Assembly: GCA_023379345.1 (NCBI GenBank)
Contig: JAMCUV010000036.1
Location: 1-16,926 of the forward strand
Origin: Thermoplasmatota archaeon
GTDB taxonomy: Archaea; Thermoplasmatota; Thermoplasmata; Thermoplasmatales; Thermoplasmataceae
Direction of reading: 5' to 3'
Length of the DNA: 16,926 nucleotides
Shown here: positions 1 to 6,129 of the stretch, in pieces
Position numbering within the stretch: the first letter of the stretch is position 1
How the letters are laid out: each line of letters begins with the position of its first letter
Notes under the pieces: generated by a model
Told to the model about the DNA's origin: nothing
Database searches by the model: none
Seen by the model: the letters and a program-made list of their open reading frames with translations, nothing else
Made by a program: the position numbers and the translations under genes

Positions 1-512
1 ACCACTCCTTCCGGATCAAGCCCGTTCAGTGTCTCATCGAACAGAAAATTCCTGGGGTCTCCCAGAAGGGTTTCGGCTATGGCAAACCTCTTCTTCATTC
101 CCTGGGAATAGTTCCGGAGTTTCCTGTCGGTATAGGGTTTCAACCCAACCTCATCCAGGAGGGAAAGGATCTGCTCTTCCTCCTTGCTCCTGTCAATGTC
201 GTAAAAACCCGCATAATATTTCATCAATGTCACGGGATTTGCGTTCAGCTCGAAATTGGGGAATTCCGGAACCCAGCCCACATTGGCAGATGCTTTTACC
301 TTTTCCTTTACTATGTCAAAACCATCCACCTTGATGGATCCGGCAGTGGGAAGTATTATGCCGGATATCATGCGGATTGTTGATGTCTTTCCTGCTCCAT
401 TGAGCCCTACCAGTCCAAGTATCTCACCATCATTTATCTGCAGGGTAAGATCGCTTACAGCTGGGGGGTCTTTTCTGGTATAAACCTTGGATAAACCTTC
501 GATTGTAATCAT
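1..512 (-). CDS. ABC transporter ATP-binding subunit (3' end beyond window)
   Basis: This is the nucleotide-binding subunit of an ABC transporter; it hydrolyses ATP on the cytoplasmic face to drive a membrane partner. About 170 residues are visible. The Walker A motif GLNGAGKT is at residues 36-43, the Q-loop region carries Glu (WVPEF, 80-84) in place of Gln, the signature is NYSQGMKKR (134-142), and Walker B FLFDE is at 156-160, followed by TLNGLDPEG where DEPTNGLD is usual. This resembles the CcmA/NatA-like ATPases that pair with ABC-2 permeases; substrate and direction cannot be told. The ATG at 512 is preceded by GGTGGTG (bases 523-529, minus strand) and a TATA box at about 562. The gene runs the same way as the two membrane-protein genes before it, but neither is a recognisable permease. 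The C-terminus (D-loop, H-loop) lies outside the window. Confidence 0.93.
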   Translation of the reverse strand, partial: MITIEGLSKVYTRKDPPAVSDLTLQINDGEILGLVGLNGAGKTSTIRMISGIILPTAGSIKVDGFDIVKEKVKASANVGWVPEFPNFELNANPVTLMKYYAGFYDIDRSKEEEQILSLLDEVGLKPYTDRKLRNYSQGMKKRFAIAETLLGDPRNFLFDETLNGLDPEGV

Positions 513-554
513 TGTGTTATTGCACCACCAGTTACTTCGTTTTCCGATATCGGA

Positions 555-568
555 GTATAATATATAAC
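555..568 (-). promoter_or_regulatory. TATA-like promoter of the ABC ATPase gene
   Basis: Read on the minus strand this is GTTATATATTATAC, about 50 nt before the ATG at 512. Transcription would start about 25 nt downstream, leaving a leader of roughly 25 nt that contains the GGTGGTG ribosome-binding site. It suggests the ATPase gene has its own promoter even though it follows the zinc-ribbon gene. Confidence 0.5.
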
Positions 569-591
569 AGTAGTGGAACAGAATCACACAT

Positions 592-951
592 TTATCTGCT
601 TTTGCTCCTTCCACTCCGCCTGTTTCTCAGGTCAAGAGCAAAGGATACGGCAAGACCGGCAATAACCGTAAAAACACCATAGAGTGCATCTTTATTGGAT
701 AGCATTATCAGTGAGTAAATGGTAAATACGATGCCGAAAATTACCAATATCAGTGAGGCGATCATTCCTCCCCTGTAGAGCCTTGGATTCTTTATATCAA
801 TATGCGTCTGGTAAATGGATGTCCTGCCGCAGTTCGGGCATTTTGCCCGAAAAAACTGACTGATCTTCAGAGAAGTAAGGGAATACGAAACGCTGTAATA
901 ATAGTCAAACTCATGTCCGCATTTTGGGCATTTCAGGTGTTCCTCAGGCAC
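592..951 (-). CDS. Zinc-ribbon protein with two membrane helices
   Basis: Small protein of 119 residues and unknown function. The N-terminus has a four-cysteine zinc ribbon made of CPKC (C8, C11) and CPNC (C38, C41), separated by a Tyr/Ser-rich stretch. Two hydrophobic helices follow at about 62-84 and 89-107, then a short Arg/Lys-rich tail, so the ribbon and tail probably face the cytoplasm. The start is a GTG at 951. Upstream, a TATA-like GATTTTATGC (bases 972-981, minus strand) is centred 25 nt away, which fits a leaderless transcript beginning at this GTG; the nearest upstream ATG runs into a stop. It sits between the seven-helix protein and the ABC ATPase, all on one strand, and might act with either. 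I do not recognise a named family. Confidence 0.75.
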   Translation of the reverse strand: MPEEHLKCPKCGHEFDYYYSVSYSLTSLKISQFFRAKCPNCGRTSIYQTHIDIKNPRLYRGGMIASLILVIFGIVFTIYSLIMLSNKDALYGVFTVIAGLAVSFALDLRNRRSGRSKSR

Positions 952-994
952 AGTTATCCAATCCCGGCAGGCATAAAATCTTTTCCAGCACCCA

Positions 995-1669
995 TCACGT
1001 TCCAGCTGGCTGCGATCTCCTCAGGGGATTGGGAATTCTCACAAATCCGAACCACAGCAGGAATATGCCGATGAATTCTGCAAGATAGAGGAAACTGGGA
1101 AAACCAGTTATGTAAAGCGTTCCTGCCACTGAGACCACAATCACACCCACAATGATTGATACCATGCTGGGGCTGTGTGACTTTCTGAAATCAAGTGCTG
1201 CCTTCACCAGAATGATAACGGCAGCAGGGAAGGTTATTAGTGAGGAAGCCACCGTAACCAGTATGGGCAAAGCGCCAAAGAACACGTGGGATATGATCAT
1301 CTTTCCAAGTGTTCCGGAGGCAAGTGTGTAAATGAGGAATACGCTTGTTATAAGGACATAAATGCTGTATACCATTGTATTCCTTCCATTTCGTGTAATT
1401 GATACCGATCCCAGGGCAAGCAACTCCACTATTGCAGCAACAAGAAACAGATAGGACTTCAGAAGGAATGAAGGATAATAGCCAAGGGCAAATATAATTT
1501 CCAGAAGTACGGAAAGGGTGAAAACTACCATGCCGCTGAACCAGAATTGCAGGCTCCTGCTTTTTACCTTTACTGCCTTCAGGCCCATGACCACGGTAAG
1601 ACCCAGTGAAAGGATGAAGACAACCGATGTCAGGGAAACAGTGAACGCAAAACTCATGAGGAAACTCAT
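995..1669 (-). CDS. Seven-helix integral membrane protein, unknown function
   Basis: Protein of 224 residues that is almost entirely hydrophobic. Seven membrane segments can be placed at about 8-31, 40-62, 66-90, 98-118, 124-157 (long), 168-189 and 191-208, with very short loops and a basic C-terminal tail ending RIPNPLRRSQPAGT. Positive residues after helices 1 and 3 (KAVKVKSR, TRNGRN) give a crude inside marker. No transporter, rhodopsin or ABC-2 permease motif is visible, and there is no Schiff-base lysine in the last helix, so it is not a retinal protein. It lies 53 nt after the alcohol dehydrogenase gene and 43 nt before the zinc-ribbon gene. A TATA-like AAATATC near 1704 (minus) may serve it. 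The ATG at 1669 has only a weak GGTAG upstream, so the start is moderately certain. Confidence 0.75.
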   Translation of the reverse strand: MSFLMSFAFTVSLTSVVFILSLGLTVVMGLKAVKVKSRSLQFWFSGMVVFTLSVLLEIIFALGYYPSFLLKSYLFLVAAIVELLALGSVSITRNGRNTMVYSIYVLITSVFLIYTLASGTLGKMIISHVFFGALPILVTVASSLITFPAAVIILVKAALDFRKSHSPSMVSIIVGVIVVSVAGTLYITGFPSFLYLAEFIGIFLLWFGFVRIPNPLRRSQPAGT

Positions 1670-1722
1670 TGCTACCAGATCATACCGCTAATTCCTAATT
1701 GATATTTGTCACTTTGGCAGTT

Positions 1723-2844
1723 TCATTCCACTGCCTCAAAGAGTTCAAGAATCTCCTGGCTGTTGGCTTCTCTCGGATTTGTGATTATACCTGTGGACTC
1801 CTCTGCCAGCCCAACCATTCCACTCAGATTCAGGTCATACTCATCACGGTCGATGCCGGTTGCTTTCAGATCCAGGGGTTGCCCTATTTCCCGGAAGAAT
1901 TTGCGGATGGTCTCCCCAAGGCTTTCTCCCCGGTACTTTTCTGGAAAGCACTGCCTGAGGATCTCATAGCTTTCAACAGAATAATCCTGGTTGAAATCCA
2001 CAACGTATGGAAGATAGAGCCCTACAGACATGCCGTGGGCAATCCTGAAATGTGCCCCCAGGGAATGGCCCATGGCATGCGCAAGTCCAATCTGGGAATT
2101 AGAAAATGACAGGCCGGCCATGGATGCGCCAATGTGGACCATTTCCCTGGACTTCATGTTTCCATCCCGGAGGACTGCAGGCAGGTTGTGCGTTATGAGC
2201 CTGAGGGCCTTTTCCGCCATGGCCTCCGAATATGGGTTTTTCCACTGGCTGCTGTGCCCCTCTACGGCATGGGTTATGGCATCCACAGCTGTGTTCCTTG
2301 TGATTGACTGTGGGAGTTTCTGCACCAGCACAGGATCAAGTATGGCATAGTCCGCAATGATTTCAGGGGATGCCAGTTCATTCTTGCGGCCGTGATCCCT
2401 GTCGCTGAGAACGGCAGCCCATGTGCATTCAGATCCGGTTCCGCTTGTGGTGGGGACAAGTATGAGGCGGGATTTCTTCCTGAGTCCCAGATGGACCAGC
2501 GGTGTTATGTCAAAAAGATCAAGATCGGGTCTTTCATACATTACAAATAAGGCCTTTGCGGCATCCATTGATGACCCCCCACCCATGCCTATTATCAGGT
2601 CAGGGGAGAATTCCATGACCTGCTTCGAACGGTCTGTGACATCAGAAATGGTCGGTTCCTCGGGTATATTATCAATTACAAGATTCTTAGACCCGGACGG
2701 AAGGTTTGAATGAAGTATGCTGAGGAGCCCGGCTTTCACAATGTTCCTGTCCGTTACAATGAGTATTCTCTCATAAGGAAGTTCAGAGAGAAACGAAAGG
2801 GCATCCTCGCCGTAGACTATGCTGGGCGATCGGAAGTACCACAT
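1723..2844 (-). CDS. Iron-containing (group III) alcohol dehydrogenase
   Basis: NAD(P)-dependent, metal-containing alcohol dehydrogenase that interconverts an alcohol and an aldehyde or ketone in the cytoplasm. Its 373 residues match the usual family length. The N-terminal dinucleotide domain has GGGSSMDAAK at 88-97 and PTTSGTGSE at 131-139. The C-terminal helical domain carries the expected metal ligands D188 and H192 (VDAITHAVEG), H256 (GLAHAMGH) and H270 (AHG). These are the classic Fe-ADH motifs rather than those of the related glycerol-1-phosphate dehydrogenase. The substrate cannot be read from the sequence. The ATG at 2844 lies 3 nt after the stop of the upstream SCP2-like gene, so the two are almost surely co-transcribed and coupled. 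That pairing hints at a hydrophobic or lipid-derived substrate, which is inference only. Confidence 0.93.
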   Translation of the reverse strand: MWYFRSPSIVYGEDALSFLSELPYERILIVTDRNIVKAGLLSILHSNLPSGSKNLVIDNIPEEPTISDVTDRSKQVMEFSPDLIIGMGGGSSMDAAKALFVMYERPDLDLFDITPLVHLGLRKKSRLILVPTTSGTGSECTWAAVLSDRDHGRKNELASPEIIADYAILDPVLVQKLPQSITRNTAVDAITHAVEGHSSQWKNPYSEAMAEKALRLITHNLPAVLRDGNMKSREMVHIGASMAGLSFSNSQIGLAHAMGHSLGAHFRIAHGMSVGLYLPYVVDFNQDYSVESYEILRQCFPEKYRGESLGETIRKFFREIGQPLDLKATGIDRDEYDLNLSGMVGLAEESTGIITNPREANSQEILELFEAVE

Positions 2845-2847
2845 GGG

Positions 2848-3252
2848 TCAGAACTCCGTTGATACCTGGGATGCGGTACTCACCATTTCCTTGGCAGCCT
2901 TTGTGAACCTCATGATCTTCATCATTGATCCGTCAAGCTTGAATTTCCCGGTGAGAACACCCTGGATGGGGTCAATCTCCTTGTTGATGAGTCTCTTCCA
3001 GTTCCCATATTTGCCTATATAGCTGAATTCAGATTTAGGAACGTCCGCGGCTGACATGGAGAATTTGTAGTCCCTGCATTTCCCATGAAACAGATCAAGA
3101 TAGAGATAAGCAGTATCCTTGAACTCACCATCAGGCTGAATGACAAAGGTGATAGCGCCTTCCCACTGTTTTCCAGCATCCTGGTAAGATTCATTGCTGT
3201 TCAACTTCTCCACATATTCCTTTGCCCACTCATCACTCGGAAATTTTGACAT
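2848..3252 (-). CDS. SCP2-like (sterol carrier domain) lipid-binding protein
   Basis: Single-domain protein of 134 residues of the SCP-2 sterol-transfer fold, which binds lipids or acyl chains in a hydrophobic tunnel; archaea have no sterols, so the ligand is unknown. Visible family features are the WEGAITFVIQPDG strand pair (30-42), the central YKFSMSAADV strand, then WKRLINKEIDPIQGVLTGKFKLDG (the family's pattern of a small domain, DP, and GK+K++G) and a C-terminal amphipathic helix. There is no signal peptide, so it is cytoplasmic. The ATG at 3252 lies about 26 nt after a minus-strand TATA box (3274-3281), so the mRNA is probably leaderless. It is the first gene of a unit with the iron-type alcohol dehydrogenase 3 nt downstream and may deliver or sequester that enzyme's substrate. 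Confidence 0.82.
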   Translation of the reverse strand: MSKFPSDEWAKEYVEKLNSNESYQDAGKQWEGAITFVIQPDGEFKDTAYLYLDLFHGKCRDYKFSMSAADVPKSEFSYIGKYGNWKRLINKEIDPIQGVLTGKFKLDGSMMKIMRFTKAAKEMVSTASQVSTEF

Positions 3253-3273
3253 GATGAAAATAATGGAACTGAG

Positions 3274-3281
3274 TAAATAAA
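3274..3281 (-). promoter_or_regulatory. TATA-like promoter of the SCP2/alcohol dehydrogenase unit
   Basis: The minus strand reads TTTATTTA centred about 26 nt before the ATG at 3252, the spacing expected for a leaderless archaeal transcript. It shares the 145-nt divergent region 3253-3397 with the promoter of the glycerol-3-phosphate dehydrogenase gene. Confidence 0.5.
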
Positions 3282-3366
3282 CATTTCACAAATTGTGGAT
3301 TGCTAGGTGAATAACACCCAAGGTCCAGATCAATTTCTTCGCCTGTGGAAAGTCCTGATGAAGCAT

Positions 3367-3374
3367 GTTTATCA
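3367..3374 (+). promoter_or_regulatory. TATA-like promoter of the glycerol-3-phosphate dehydrogenase gene
   Basis: GTTTATCA lies about 27 nt before the ATG at 3398, consistent with a leaderless start. An earlier ATG at 3388 opens a frame that stops after five codons, at the TGA formed inside ATGGCTGA, so it is not the start. Confidence 0.4.
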
Positions 3375-3397
3375 CTGTTGATTGCATATGACGATAT

Positions 3398-4678
3398 ATG
3401 GCTGAAAGAATCGCTGTAATAGGCGGAGGCATAACAGGCCTTTTCAGTGCAATGTATCTTGCCCAGGCGGGCTTCCAAACCACTCTTTTTGAGAAGGGGG
3501 AACTGGCATCGGAAACATCGGACAAATTTCATGGGATGATCCACAGCGGCGCCAGGTATGCCGTAAATGATCCGGTCTCCGCCAGGGAGTGCATATCGGA
3601 AAACAGGATACTTTCCAGAATAGCGTCTTCATTCATCGACAGTTCAGATGGATATTTCCTTGCCATGAGTGATCAGGAGGCAGAATTCGGAGACAGGCTG
3701 GCATCCGGATGCAGTGCAGCAGGAATACCATGCAAAGAGGAGGATGTGAAGGAATTTCTTTTCCTGGAACCTCATGTAAGCAGGGATCTGAGGAGGGTTA
3801 TGAAAGTGCCAGACAAGGTGGTTCATGCCTTTGATTTTGCCGCTGCTGTTGCTGCCGAGACCATAATGCTGGGGGGAACCATTGCCACGAACACCGAAGT
3901 GACCCGGATCTATGCAGGCCAGAATACTGTAACAGGGCTGGAACTGTCCGGAAATGGAGGGAGAAGCAGAGAGAATTTCGATCTGGTTGTCAACGCTGCT
4001 GGGCCGTTGACGTGGAGCCTTCTTCAGGAAAGCAAGATTCCATCGCCGGAGATTATGCCTTCACTGGGTTCAATGCTTGTGTACGACGGGAGGATTACCA
4101 ACTCTGTGCTGAACAGGATGCGGATGCCGTCCGATGGAGATATAATAGTGCCATATGGTTCATCCTCTGTCCTGGGCACAATAGCAACAGTGGTGGAGGA
4201 TGCCAGCAACTACACTGTGGAACAGGAAGAGATAGATTCCATGCAGGAGGAGGGAAACAGGATGGTGCCAATGCTCGGGAAGATGCCATTGAAGCGTGTG
4301 TATTCATCCGTAAGGCCCCTTTTGTCCGATGGTTCAGGCGACCCTCGCAGTGCTTCAAGAAGCTTTGAGATATTTGATCACTCAGGTGATGGATACTCAG
4401 GATTGTTGACAATTACTGGAGGCAAATATACCACAGGCAGGATAATTGGCCAGGAAACAGCCCGGAAGGTATGCGAAATATTCGGGTCAAAATTCAATCC
4501 CAGAAATCCTGAACTGGACACGTCTTTTCAGAGGTTCCTGGAATCCGGAATGATGACACATAAGGACATCTACGACATGGTTCAATCCAGATCTGGAACC
4601 ATGGATGCCGAGAGGCTCATCCCGGGACTGGCACTGGCAGTGATGGCCTCCATCAGCAGCAAGGGAAAGGGGAAGTGA
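3398..4678 (+). CDS. FAD-dependent glycerol-3-phosphate dehydrogenase, GlpA-like
   Basis: Flavoprotein of the DAO/GlpA family that oxidises glycerol 3-phosphate to dihydroxyacetone phosphate and passes electrons to an acceptor at the membrane. The 426 residues start with the FAD-binding Rossmann motif GGGITG (9-14) followed by FEKG at the end of strand 2. The sequence HGMIHSGARYAV (45-56) is the diagnostic GlpA/GlpD motif. Near residues 336-396 there is RPLL, DHSGDGYSGLLTITGGKYTTGR, also diagnostic. The protein lacks the C-terminal [2Fe-2S] domain of bacterial GlpA, and no GlpB, GlpC or glycerol kinase is nearby. Its TGA stop overlaps the Shine-Dalgarno region of the following CoxG-like gene, so the two are coupled. 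Catabolic use of glycerol is the simplest reading, since archaeal lipids are built on glycerol 1-phosphate. A relative such as L-2-hydroxyglutarate oxidase is less likely because of the GlpA motif. Confidence 0.88.
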   Translation: MAERIAVIGGGITGLFSAMYLAQAGFQTTLFEKGELASETSDKFHGMIHSGARYAVNDPVSARECISENRILSRIASSFIDSSDGYFLAMSDQEAEFGDRLASGCSAAGIPCKEEDVKEFLFLEPHVSRDLRRVMKVPDKVVHAFDFAAAVAAETIMLGGTIATNTEVTRIYAGQNTVTGLELSGNGGRSRENFDLVVNAAGPLTWSLLQESKIPSPEIMPSLGSMLVYDGRITNSVLNRMRMPSDGDIIVPYGSSSVLGTIATVVEDASNYTVEQEEIDSMQEEGNRMVPMLGKMPLKRVYSSVRPLLSDGSGDPRSASRSFEIFDHSGDGYSGLLTITGGKYTTGRIIGQETARKVCEIFGSKFNPRNPELDTSFQRFLESGMMTHKDIYDMVQSRSGTMDAERLIPGLALAVMASISSKGKGK

Positions 4679-4680
4679 TG
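4671..4680 (+). promoter_or_regulatory. Ribosome-binding site that supports a CTG start at 4685
   Basis: GGAAGTGATG matches the archaeal consensus GGAGGTGATC at 8 of 10 positions. The core GTGAT ends 5 nt before the CTG at 4685. It overlaps the stop codon of the preceding dehydrogenase gene. The same spacing, within about 2 nt, is seen for the GGTGAT site of trxA at 5685-5690. Confidence 0.55.
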
Positions 4681-4684
4681 CAGC

Positions 4685-5140
4685 CTGGAGTATGAGGGCC
4701 ATTTCTACAGTTCTCTCTCCTCAGACGGCACCATTGCATACCTGTCAGATTTCAGAAAGGTTTCCGCATGCCTCCCGGGTGTGGAATCTGTGGAAGTACA
4801 GGGAAACCAGTACATTGCCAAGATAAGGTTCGACGTCAGTGAGATGGGGCATTCGTACATATCAACACTCAGTGGGAAGATAAAGGCGCATTATGAGGAT
4901 GCGGACAGAAATCATGTTGTGATTTCGGCATCGGGAAGAGTGGCAGGCGCATCCCTGAAAATTCTTCTTGATATGGGCATTTCCCAATCAGACGGGAAGA
5001 CCATGGCAAACTGGAAGGCATCGGTGGATTTCGGCATTCTAATGAAACTCATGGGTGAAAAGAACATTACATCCATTGCAGACGCGAATATTGGCAAGAT
5101 AATGTCATGCATTGGAAAGGCAATAAACCCTGTCTCATAG
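4685..5140 (+). CDS. CoxG/SRPBCC family protein, probable CTG start
   Basis: Member of the CoxG branch of the SRPBCC (START-like) fold, a helix-grip hydrophobic pocket. Bacterial CoxG is linked to membrane attachment of CO dehydrogenase, but the family is broader and no CO dehydrogenase genes are present. Reading from CTG 4685 gives 151 residues beginning with [M]EYEGHF, which aligns with the family N-terminus M-K-F/L-x-G-x-F. This is followed by a helix and the conserved CLPGVESVE (about 30-38). The only conventional start in this frame is GTG 4781, which would remove the first strand and helix. The frame is the same as that of the upstream dehydrogenase, separated only by its TGA. A frameshift is an alternative: an ATG overlaps that TGA at 4678 and would enter this frame if one C in 4684-4685 were deleted. 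It ends 30 nt from the convergent regulator gene. It probably works with the dehydrogenase, perhaps at the membrane (inference). Confidence 0.75.
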   Translation: MEYEGHFYSSLSSDGTIAYLSDFRKVSACLPGVESVEVQGNQYIAKIRFDVSEMGHSYISTLSGKIKAHYEDADRNHVVISASGRVAGASLKILLDMGISQSDGKTMANWKASVDFGILMKLMGEKNITSIADANIGKIMSCIGKAINPVS

Positions 5141-5170
5141 TTCAATCTCAACTTATGATGGAAAGAAACA

Positions 5171-5560
5171 TTATTCGGAGAAGATTTCCATCTCAATTTT
5201 CATACGCTTCTCAAAGTCGTCAAGGAGCTTCTGCATGCTTGCCTTCAGGGCGTCGATCCTCCCCTCAACCATTTTCCGTATCTCCCCAAAGTCGCTGGGA
5301 TAGTATCTTGAAATCCGCCCTCCACGATCAAGGCTGTCCATTTCCCTGTAGATCAGGCCTGCAGATGAAAGTTTCTGGAGGCAGCGGAAAACAGTGCTCC
5401 TGTCCCTGCCCATTCTCCTGGACAGATCATCCAGGGTTATCCCTGGCCTCGCAGCCACCGTGTAGAATAGCCTCGATTCAAGCTCGTTGAGATCGTAAAA
5501 GCAGCAGAGGAGGTCAGAGCATCTTGCGGAAGATTTTGTGAGGGACATGAGCGATGTCAT
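5171..5560 (-). CDS. TrmB-like winged-helix transcription regulator
   Basis: DNA-binding regulator of 129 residues. A winged helix spans about residues 22-88: LNELESRLFYTVAARPG, then the recognition region LSRRMGRDRSTVFRCLQKLSSAGL (47-69) and a wing containing GGRISRYYPSD. An amphipathic helix from about 92 to 125 is a likely coiled-coil dimer segment. This is the TrmB/MarR-like arrangement common in archaeal one-domain regulators; there is no sugar-binding domain. Cysteines C14, C19 and C20 cluster just before the first helix and C60 lies in the recognition helix, so redox sensing is possible but unproven. The gene is divergent from trxA, with two perfect palindromes between them, so control of itself and of thioredoxin is a reasonable inference. 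The ATG at 5560 is centred 26 nt from a TATA-like ATATCGATAT, giving a leaderless mRNA; an internal ATG at 5548 is the alternative. Confidence 0.8.
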   Translation of the reverse strand: MTSLMSLTKSSARCSDLLCCFYDLNELESRLFYTVAARPGITLDDLSRRMGRDRSTVFRCLQKLSSAGLIYREMDSLDRGGRISRYYPSDFGEIRKMVEGRIDALKASMQKLLDDFEKRMKIEMEIFSE

Positions 5561-5581
5561 GTATGGATATTGCGAGGTAGT

Positions 5582-5600
5582 ATATCGATATTGTGCACAA
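5582..5600. promoter_or_regulatory. Two abutting perfect palindromes between regulator and trxA (candidate operators)
   Basis: ATATCGATAT (5582-5591) and TTGTGCACAA (5591-5600) are both perfect 10-nt palindromes sharing one base. The first is centred about 26 nt before the regulator ATG at 5560 and so also fits as its TATA box. The second falls where its BRE would be. A dimeric regulator bound here would repress its own gene; the trxA TATA box is about 20 nt further on. Confidence 0.5.
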
Positions 5601-5618
5601 ATGCCAATAACGAGAAAT

Positions 5619-5628
5619 TCTTAAATAC
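5619..5628 (+). promoter_or_regulatory. TATA-like promoter of trxA
   Basis: TCTTAAATAC is followed about 25 nt later by a predicted transcription start near 5648. The transcript would then have a leader of about 46 nt before the ATG at 5694. This makes the in-frame ATG at 5643 an unlikely start. Confidence 0.5.
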
Positions 5629-5651
5629 GTGAAAACAATACAATGAATGGG

Positions 5652-5676
5652 CTCTCCCGGAGAAATTCCCGGAGAG
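5652..5676 (+). promoter_or_regulatory. Hairpin and direct repeat in the trxA leader
   Basis: CTCTCCCGG (5652-5660) can pair with CCGGAGAG (5669-5676) as an 8-bp stem with one bulged C and an 8-nt loop. The octamer CCCGGAGA also occurs twice in direct orientation, at 5656-5663 and 5668-5675. The structure lies just before the ribosome-binding site and could affect mRNA stability or translation. Confidence 0.4.
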
Positions 5677-5684
5677 ACAGAAAT

Positions 5685-5690
5685 GGTGAT
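5685..5690 (+). promoter_or_regulatory. Ribosome-binding site of trxA
   Basis: GGTGAT is a perfect match to the core complementary to the archaeal 16S rRNA tail. It lies 3 nt before the ATG at 5694 and decides that start over the in-frame ATG at 5643. Confidence 0.65.
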
Positions 5691-5693
5691 TGT

Positions 5694-6110
5694 ATGGATA
5701 CAGACAACATAGATCAGATAAGGGAGAAAATGCTTAGAGATATGATGACATCAAATACTTCAAATGGAGATAAAGTACAGGTCAACACAAAACCAATGGA
5801 GCTCAATGACCGCACTTTTACAGGCGAGGTTGCCAAGCACGACCTGATGGTGGTGGATTTCTGGGCACCCTGGTGCGGTCCATGCCAGTACGTCTCACCC
5901 ATAGTCGAGGAACTGGCAAGGGACTATGCCGGAAAAGTTGCGTTTGGCAAGCTTAATGTGGATGACAACCCCATGGTTTCCACACAGTTCAGGGTAATGA
6001 GCATACCAACAATCATGTTCTTCAAGAAGGGCAGGCTTGTGGATATGCAGATAGGCGCAGTTCCGAAACAGTTCCTGGACCAGAAGATAAAGAAGCACAT
6101 GGCACAGTGA
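5694..6110 (+). CDS. trxA: Thioredoxin
   Basis: Small redox protein that reduces disulfides in cytoplasmic proteins and is recycled by the reductase encoded next. From ATG 5694 it has 138 residues. The active site WCGPC is at 60-64 (C61, C64), in the context VVDFWAPWCGPCQ, and the cis-proline motif is IPT at 104-106. A charged N-terminal extension of about 35 residues precedes the thioredoxin fold; this is longer than the E. coli protein and begins with an acidic helix (DQIREKMLRDMM). The longer ATG at 5643 would add 17 Arg/Asn-rich residues but lies at or before the predicted transcription start and would translate the leader hairpin. It is followed 19 nt later by trxB, so the two form one unit. 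The divergent regulator and palindromes upstream suggest local control. Confidence 0.95.
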   Translation: MDTDNIDQIREKMLRDMMTSNTSNGDKVQVNTKPMELNDRTFTGEVAKHDLMVVDFWAPWCGPCQYVSPIVEELARDYAGKVAFGKLNVDDNPMVSTQFRVMSIPTIMFFKKGRLVDMQIGAVPKQFLDQKIKKHMAQ

Positions 6111-6129
6111 ATTCCCGGGGTCAGGGAAT
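6111..6129 (+). promoter_or_regulatory. Hairpin filling the trxA-trxB intergenic gap
   Basis: ATTCCC (6111-6116) and GGGAAT (6124-6129) form a perfect 6-bp inverted repeat around a 7-nt loop. The stem begins right after the trxA stop codon and ends directly against the trxB ATG. The nonamer AATTCCCGG also occurs in the trxA leader (5664-5672). No clear Shine-Dalgarno sequence is present, so the hairpin may mask trxB initiation until trxA is translated. Confidence 0.4.

Noticed and set aside
29..483. Plus-strand frames over the left edge
   Set aside because: They are antisense to the ABC ATPase, which has all catalytic motifs.
3233..3544. Minus-strand frame across the divergent region 3253-3397
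   Set aside because: It is antisense to the FAD-binding start of the GlpA-like gene and crosses two promoters.
4678..4695. ATG overlapping the stop of the GlpA-like gene as start of the CoxG-like gene
   Set aside because: As sequenced, the frame ends after five codons. It works only if one C is removed, so it is kept as the alternative explanation.
5643..5693. Longer thioredoxin start at ATG 5643
   Set aside because: It sits at or before the predicted transcription start, would translate the leader hairpin, and lacks a ribosome-binding site, while ATG 5694 has a perfect GGTGAT.
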